Source of the DNA: Actinomycetota bacterium
GTDB taxonomy: Bacteria; Actinomycetota; Thermoleophilia; Gaiellales; Gaiellaceae
Reading direction: 5' to 3'
DNA length: 8,679 nt
NCBI GenBank assembly: GCA_016870235.1
Contig: VGCB01000078.1
Span: forward strand, 1-8,679
This document shows positions 5,982 through 8,679 of this stretch, one piece after another. A program made the position numbers and the translations under genes. Every line of letters starts with the position of its first letter. Position 1 is the stretch's first letter. Under the pieces are notes generated by a model that made no database searches, was not told the origin of the DNA, and worked only from the letters and a program-made list of their open reading frames with translations.

Positions 5982-6716
5982 ATGGATCTCGGTCTCGACG
6001 GTTGCGGCGCGCTCGTGCTCGGCGCCTCGCAGGGAATGGGCCTCGCGATCGCCGAGGGCCTCGTGGCCGAGGGCGCGCACGTCGTCGCCGCGGCACGCCG
6101 CACCGATGTGCTCGAGCGGGAGGCGGCCAGGGTCGGGGCGATCGCCGTCACCGCGGACATCACCGACGCCGACGCGCGAGCCGCGCTCGTCGAGCGCACC
6201 CTGGCGGAGCTGGGCAGGCTCGACGTCCTCGTCCTGAACGGCGGCGGCCCTGCCCCGGGGCCCGCGGTCGGGACGCAGGCGGATGCAGCCCGCGCGGCGG
6301 TCGAGCTGCTGCTCGTGCCGCACGTCCACCTCGTCGAGCTCTGCCTCCCGCATCTGCGCGCGAGCGGTCGAGGCCGGATCGTCGCCATCCAGTCGACCTC
6401 GATCCGGGAGCCGATCCCGAACCTCGCACTCTCGAACGCCGTCCGGCCCGGCGTCGTCGGCTGGCTGAAGACGCTCGCGCGCGAGGTCGCCGCCGACGGG
6501 ATCACCGTGAACACGATCGCGCCCGGTCGCATCGGCACCGAGCGGCTCCGCGCCGTCTACGGCGAGGCAGGGCCACCGCTCGGCGACGTCCCGGCCGGCC
6601 GCGTCGGCACCCCCGCCGAGATCGCCGCCGTCGCGTGCTTCCTCGCCTCGACCGGCGCGTCCTACCTGACCGGAGCGGTCGTCCCGGTCGACGGTGGGCT
6701 GCTCCGCGGGCTCTGA
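5982..6716 (+). CDS. SDR-family protein with non-canonical active site
   Basis: This is a short-chain dehydrogenase/reductase fold protein of 244 residues, similar to 3-oxoacyl-ACP reductase (FabG) in layout. The nucleotide-binding turn is LGASQGMG (13-20), with Leu in place of the usual Thr; DIT (59-61) and NGGG (86-89, usually NAG) follow. Ser138 aligns with the catalytic Ser. Anchoring on the shared LAREVA helix, the FabG YxxxK Tyr becomes Ser151 and the Lys becomes Arg155 (LALSNAVRPGVVGWLK). The C-terminus has VNTIAPGRIGTERL and LTGAVVPVDGG, normal for SDRs. From memory, a BKR-like SDR subgroup with imperfect cofactor motif and tetrad exists and has similar sequence here. Ketoreductase activity by the standard mechanism is therefore doubtful; substrate unknown. 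ATG at 5982 is chosen because the frame upstream holds the promoter. The protease gene follows after 19 bp, likely co-transcribed. Confidence 0.9.
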   Translation: MDLGLDGCGALVLGASQGMGLAIAEGLVAEGAHVVAAARRTDVLEREAARVGAIAVTADITDADARAALVERTLAELGRLDVLVLNGGGPAPGPAVGTQADAARAAVELLLVPHVHLVELCLPHLRASGRGRIVAIQSTSIREPIPNLALSNAVRPGVVGWLKTLAREVAADGITVNTIAPGRIGTERLRAVYGEAGPPLGDVPAGRVGTPAEIAAVACFLASTGASYLTGAVVPVDGGLLRGL

Positions 6717-6735
6717 TGAGGGGCGGCGAGACGGC

Positions 6736-7761
6736 GTGAGCACGCTCAACGGGCCGACCGTGCGGAAGACCCTCTTCATCGTCGCCGGGCTCCTCGCCCT
6801 CGCCATGGTCGTCGTCCGGCTCAGCCCCTCGGGCGGCGGGTTCCTCTACGTGCCCCACAAGGCGGAGTTGCTCGCGAGCCACGTCCGCGTACCGGGAGAG
6901 AAGGAGCAGACCGGCAACGGCGGGATCTACTTCGTCGACATCAGCATCCGGCGGGCGAACCTGCTCGAGCGCATCCTCCCGGCCGCGCGTCCGGAGGGCT
7001 CGACCCTCGTCGACGACGCCGACGTGGTGCCCGAGGGCTCGTCGTTCGAGGAGGAGACGAAGGCCGGCAAGGTCGAGATGGCCCGCTCCGAGGAGATCGC
7101 GAGCGCCGTGGCGCTCAGAGCCGCCAGCTACGAGGTGCAGACGAAGGCGCGCGGAGTCCTCATCGACGGCGTCTACCTCGACGCCCCGTCCGGGCGCGAG
7201 CTGCGGCGCGGCGACGTGATCGTCTCCGCCGCCGGGAAGACGATCCGCACGCCGTCACAGCTCCGCAAGGTGATGGAACGCGTGAAGCCGGGCGAATCCG
7301 TCGCTCTCGACCTCCGTCGCGGGGACAAGGACCTGAAGGTGGCTGCGAAGACGCTCGCGAACCCTGCCGAGCCGAGCCGCGCCTTCATCGGGATCCGGGT
7401 CGCGCAGGACGCCGAGATCGACCTGCCGCTCGAGATCGACATCGACCTGGGCGACGTCGGGGGGCCCTCGGCCGGGCTCCCGTTCGCGCTCGAGGTGCTG
7501 GACGAGCTCGGAACCGAGGTCGACCGCGGGTACAAGGTCGCGGCCACCGGCGAGATCGAGATAGACGGAACCGTGAACGAGGTCGGCGGGATCAAACAGA
7601 AGACCTACGGCGTGCGGCAGGCAGGCGCCGACATCTTCCTCGTTCCGGCTGGGGATAACGCCGAGGAGGCCCGCCGATATGCAGGGAACCTCCGGATCGT
7701 CCCGGTGGAGAACTTTCAACAGGCGTTGCGCTTTCTGGAAACGCTGCCCGAGAAGCGCTGA
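6736..7761 (+). CDS. YlbL-like membrane-anchored PDZ and Lon-type (S16) serine protease
   Basis: This is a 341-residue protease with an N-terminal anchor. Residues 11-28 (KTLFIVAGLLALAMVVVR) form one transmembrane helix, placing the rest outside the membrane. A PDZ domain covers about 138-206 (RGVLIDGVYLDAPSGREL, GDVIVSAAGKTI, VKPGESVALDLRRG). The Lon-type proteolytic domain covers about 215-320. Its Ser-Lys dyad is visible: Ser245 in GGPSAGL and Lys287 in GGIKQK, as in Lon. There is no AAA+ ATPase module. This architecture matches B. subtilis YlbL, known to help degrade the division inhibitor YneA after DNA damage; a similar quality-control or cell-envelope role here is inference. The start is GTG at 6736, 19 nt after the SDR stop, with GAGGGG at 12 nt and GGCGAG at 5 nt upstream. 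An imperfect hairpin (AGAAG 7751-7755 with CTTCT 7769-7773) spans its stop and might help termination. Confidence 0.93.
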   Translation: MSTLNGPTVRKTLFIVAGLLALAMVVVRLSPSGGGFLYVPHKAELLASHVRVPGEKEQTGNGGIYFVDISIRRANLLERILPAARPEGSTLVDDADVVPEGSSFEEETKAGKVEMARSEEIASAVALRAASYEVQTKARGVLIDGVYLDAPSGRELRRGDVIVSAAGKTIRTPSQLRKVMERVKPGESVALDLRRGDKDLKVAAKTLANPAEPSRAFIGIRVAQDAEIDLPLEIDIDLGDVGGPSAGLPFALEVLDELGTEVDRGYKVAATGEIEIDGTVNEVGGIKQKTYGVRQAGADIFLVPAGDNAEEARRYAGNLRIVPVENFQQALRFLETLPEKR

Positions 7762-7826
7762 TTTCCAGCTTCTTCTCCACTTCGAAAACGTCCGCTAATT
7801 GCATCAATTGAGCGTCACGCGCCCCC

Positions 7827-7854
7827 TTGCGGGACGCGGCTACCGCCCTAGAAT
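7827..7854 (+). promoter_or_regulatory. Promoter of the four-cysteine small protein gene
   Basis: TTGCGG (7827-7832), a 16 bp spacer and TAGAAT (7849-7854) make the best sigma-70-like promoter in the window. It lies in the relatively AT-rich gap after the protease gene. A short inverted repeat (AATTG, CAT, CAATT at 7797-7809) lies about 18 bp upstream of the -35 and could be an operator. The predicted transcript has a leader of about 30 nt carrying GGAGGAAG (7878-7885), 6 nt from the ATG. Confidence 0.65.
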
Positions 7855-7891
7855 CCCCTCCGCCGGTCCGGCTCACCGGAGGAAGAACGCG

Positions 7892-8077
7892 ATGCACAGC
7901 ACGACCACCACGGCGACCTGCGACGACTGCTACTTCCGCCGGGAGGGGCTCTGCGCCCTTCCGGGGAACGCGATCTGCCCCACCTTTCGTGCGGCCACGA
8001 AGAAGGGGCTCGTCCCACCGCGCCAGGCGCCGCTGATCCTGCGCCCGCCTGCCCAGCTGACCGCGGCCGCGACCTGA
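7892..8077 (+). CDS. Small four-cysteine protein of unknown function (61 aa)
   Basis: The product is a 61-residue cytoplasmic-looking protein. Four cysteines are arranged as CDDC (10-13), Cys21 and Cys29, giving CX2C-X7-C-X7-C. They are surrounded by aromatic and basic residues (YFRREGLC, then CPTFR). This could bind zinc or an iron-sulfur cluster. The C-terminal half is Pro- and Leu-rich (VPPRQAPLILRPP) with no predicted helix or membrane segment. The ATG at 7892 is well supported by GGAGGAAG 6 nt upstream and by a promoter ending 37 nt upstream. The frame is open back to 7799, but that stretch contains the promoter. I recall similar short CxxCYFR...CPTFR proteins in actinobacteria, unnamed. 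It appears to be a single-gene transcript with its own promoter on each side (7827 and 8098). Confidence 0.8.
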   Translation: MHSTTTTATCDDCYFRREGLCALPGNAICPTFRAATKKGLVPPRQAPLILRPPAQLTAAAT

Positions 8078-8097
8078 GGAGGCCACCGCAGGCAGGC

Positions 8098-8125
8098 TTG
8101 CGACCGGTCGCGATCGGCGTAGACT
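8098..8125 (+). promoter_or_regulatory. Promoter of the LapA-domain gene, leaderless type
   Basis: TTGCGA (8098-8103), a 16 bp spacer and TAGACT (8120-8125) precede the ATG at 8133 by exactly 7 nt, the same geometry as at 5947-5974. No Shine-Dalgarno is present between the -10 and the ATG, so a leaderless mRNA is predicted. Confidence 0.68.
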
Positions 8126-8132
8126 CCCGCGC

Positions 8133-8456
8133 ATGAGCGAGCACCAGGCGACCGAGCCGCCGCCCGAGACGGCCGACGAGGGCCCCGCGCAGACCGTCCC
8201 CGTCCGGCCTGCACGGACGAAGGGCCGCGACGTTCCGTGGCGCCTGATCGCGCTCGGCGTGCTGCTCGTCTACGGGATCGTGTTCGTCGTCCTCAACAGC
8301 CGGGCGGTGAAGGTCAACTTCGTGTTCTTCGCCCCCCGGGTGTCGCTGATCGTCGCCCTGGTGTTGGCGCTGCTCCTGGGCTTCCTCGGCGGCTACCTCT
8401 TCGACACGATGCGCGACCGGCGCAAGCGCAAGCCGGGCGACGCGACACCCTCATGA
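8133..8456 (+). CDS. LapA-domain (DUF1049) integral membrane protein
   Basis: This 107-residue protein has a disordered, Pro- and Glu-rich N-terminus (1-34). Two transmembrane helices follow, at about 36-54 (WRLIALGVLLVYGIVFVVL) and 70-91 (VSLIVALVLALLLGFLGGYLF). They are joined by a short loop NSRAVKVNFVFFAPR, close to the N-x-x-x-V-x-VNF signature between the LapA-domain helices. A basic tail (RDRRKRK, 94-100) should be cytoplasmic, making both ends cytoplasmic. In E. coli the LapA/LapB pair works in lipopolysaccharide control. Actinobacterial relatives lack LPS and have an extra N-terminal tail, so that role should not be transferred. No lapB-like TPR gene is visible here. The ATG at 8133 is supported by the promoter 7 nt upstream. 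A GC-rich inverted repeat (CCGCC 8463-8467 with GGCGG 8473-8477) follows the stop. Confidence 0.88.
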   Translation: MSEHQATEPPPETADEGPAQTVPVRPARTKGRDVPWRLIALGVLLVYGIVFVVLNSRAVKVNFVFFAPRVSLIVALVLALLLGFLGGYLFDTMRDRRKRKPGDATPS

Positions 8457-8493
8457 CCGGGACCGCCCGGAAGGCGGGAGGCGGCGCGAGAGC

Positions 8494-8520
8494 GAGACGC
8501 CGCAACTAGTGCGGCGTCTC
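8494..8520. repeat. Hairpin with perfect 11 bp stem after the LapA-domain gene
   Basis: GAGACGCCGCA (8494-8504) pairs with TGCGGCGTCTC (8510-8520) around a 5-nt loop ACTAG. It lies 38 bp after the LapA stop and could act as a terminator or mRNA 3' barrier, though no T-run follows. Its right half is also the left arm of the larger inverted repeat 8507-8562, so the two structures exclude each other. Confidence 0.7.
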
Positions 8521-8562
8521 ACAACGTTAGACCGGAAACGATTGTTGTGAGACACCGCACTA
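8507..8562. repeat. 19 bp inverted repeat with one mismatch, 18 nt apart, TA-flanked
   Basis: The left arm (8507-8525, beginning TAGTGCGGCG) and right arm (8544-8562, ending ACCGCACTA) are reverse complements except for one C/T position, with an 18-nt spacer. Each arm ends in TA. That would suit a very small palindromic element inserted at TA, but it could equally be a regulatory hairpin. A third, shorter copy of the motif lies at 8494-8504, and the 9-mer GAGACACCG from the right arm recurs at 8601-8609. No transposase is visible in the window. Confidence 0.75.
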
Positions 8563-8631
8563 CCATGCTTGCTGCACGCTGGCCATGCCAGGACGGTGCG
8601 GAGACACCGGACGGGCGTGATCCTGAAGCGG

Positions 8632-8671
8632 TCGCAGCGCGTTTCACCCGGTTTCGGGTGCAACGCTGCGA
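8632..8671. repeat. Long two-part hairpin near the right edge
   Basis: TCGCAGCG (8632-8639) pairs with CGCTGCGA (8664-8671). Inside it CACCCG (8645-8650) pairs with CGGGTG (8655-8660) around a GTTT loop, leaving a small asymmetric internal bulge. It might be a terminator for a minus-strand gene entering from the right, or a leader structure of a gene beyond the edge. No T-run is visible. Confidence 0.6.
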
Positions 8672-8679
8672 GAAGCCGC

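Noticed and set aside
8453..8509. 17-codon frame whose ATG overlaps the LapA stop (ATGA)
   Set aside because: It is very short and Arg/Gly-rich, and its end lies inside the repeat; coupling is possible but nothing supports a real peptide.
8507..8562. Integron attC site
   Set aside because: GTTAGAC at 8526-8532 fits the GTTRRRY core, but no matching RYYYAAC partner is found. The structure is a simple inverted repeat, and the recombinase at the left edge is Xer-like, not IntI.
8451..8663. 70-codon minus-strand frame across the right-end repeats
   Set aside because: It runs through all the hairpins, has no recognisable motif or ribosome site, and no transposase signature.
8570..8679. tRNA gene at the right edge
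   Set aside because: The CACCCG/CGGGTG hairpin has a GTTT loop, not a T-loop, and no acceptor, D or anticodon arms can be laid out.

Overview
The window is GC-rich (roughly 70% by eye) bacterial chromosome with compact genes. The mix of a citrate synthase resembling the actinobacterial 'citrate synthase 2' type, frequent GTG starts, a YlbL-type PDZ/Lon-like protease, a LapA-domain protein and very high GC suggests a high-GC Gram-positive lineage. A deep actinobacterial group such as Thermoleophilia would fit, but that is an inference from gene style, not from a marker gene. I see no rRNA, tRNA or CRISPR array, and no complete mobile element.

Layout. The left edge holds the C-terminal catalytic part of a Xer-type tyrosine recombinase (+). 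Next is a 58-residue membrane-anchored zinc-ribbon microprotein (626-802, +). Its end faces the end of a four-gene minus-strand block with only 13 bp between them. Read in its own direction, that block is citrate synthase, a small HEAT-repeat protein, purE, purK. Malate dehydrogenase starts divergently from citrate synthase across a 166 bp spacer, so two consecutive TCA-cycle enzymes share one control region. Malate dehydrogenase converges on a Uma2-family (PD-(D/E)XK fold) protein, with a strong hairpin between them. Divergent from Uma2 is a probable two-gene unit: an SDR-family protein whose catalytic Tyr and Lys are replaced, then a membrane-anchored PDZ plus Lon-type (S16) Ser-Lys protease. 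Two small genes follow, each with its own promoter: a 61-residue four-cysteine protein and a two-helix LapA-domain membrane protein. The last 220 bp contain no convincing gene. They hold an alternating set of inverted repeats that could form mutually exclusive hairpins or be a small mobile-element remnant.

Function. Malate dehydrogenase makes oxaloacetate and citrate synthase consumes it. PurK and PurE together convert AIR to CAIR in purine synthesis. The HEAT protein and the two small Cys proteins have no function I can assign.

Regulation. Three plus-strand genes (5982, 7892, 8133) have the same visible promoter pattern: a TTG-containing -35, a spacer of exactly 16 bp and a TANNNT -10. In two of them the -10 ends exactly 7 nt before the ATG with no Shine-Dalgarno between, which predicts leaderless mRNAs. 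Overall this is mostly ordinary core genome. The best leads are the right-end repeat cluster, the uncharacterised small genes, the non-canonical SDR and the leaderless promoter pattern.
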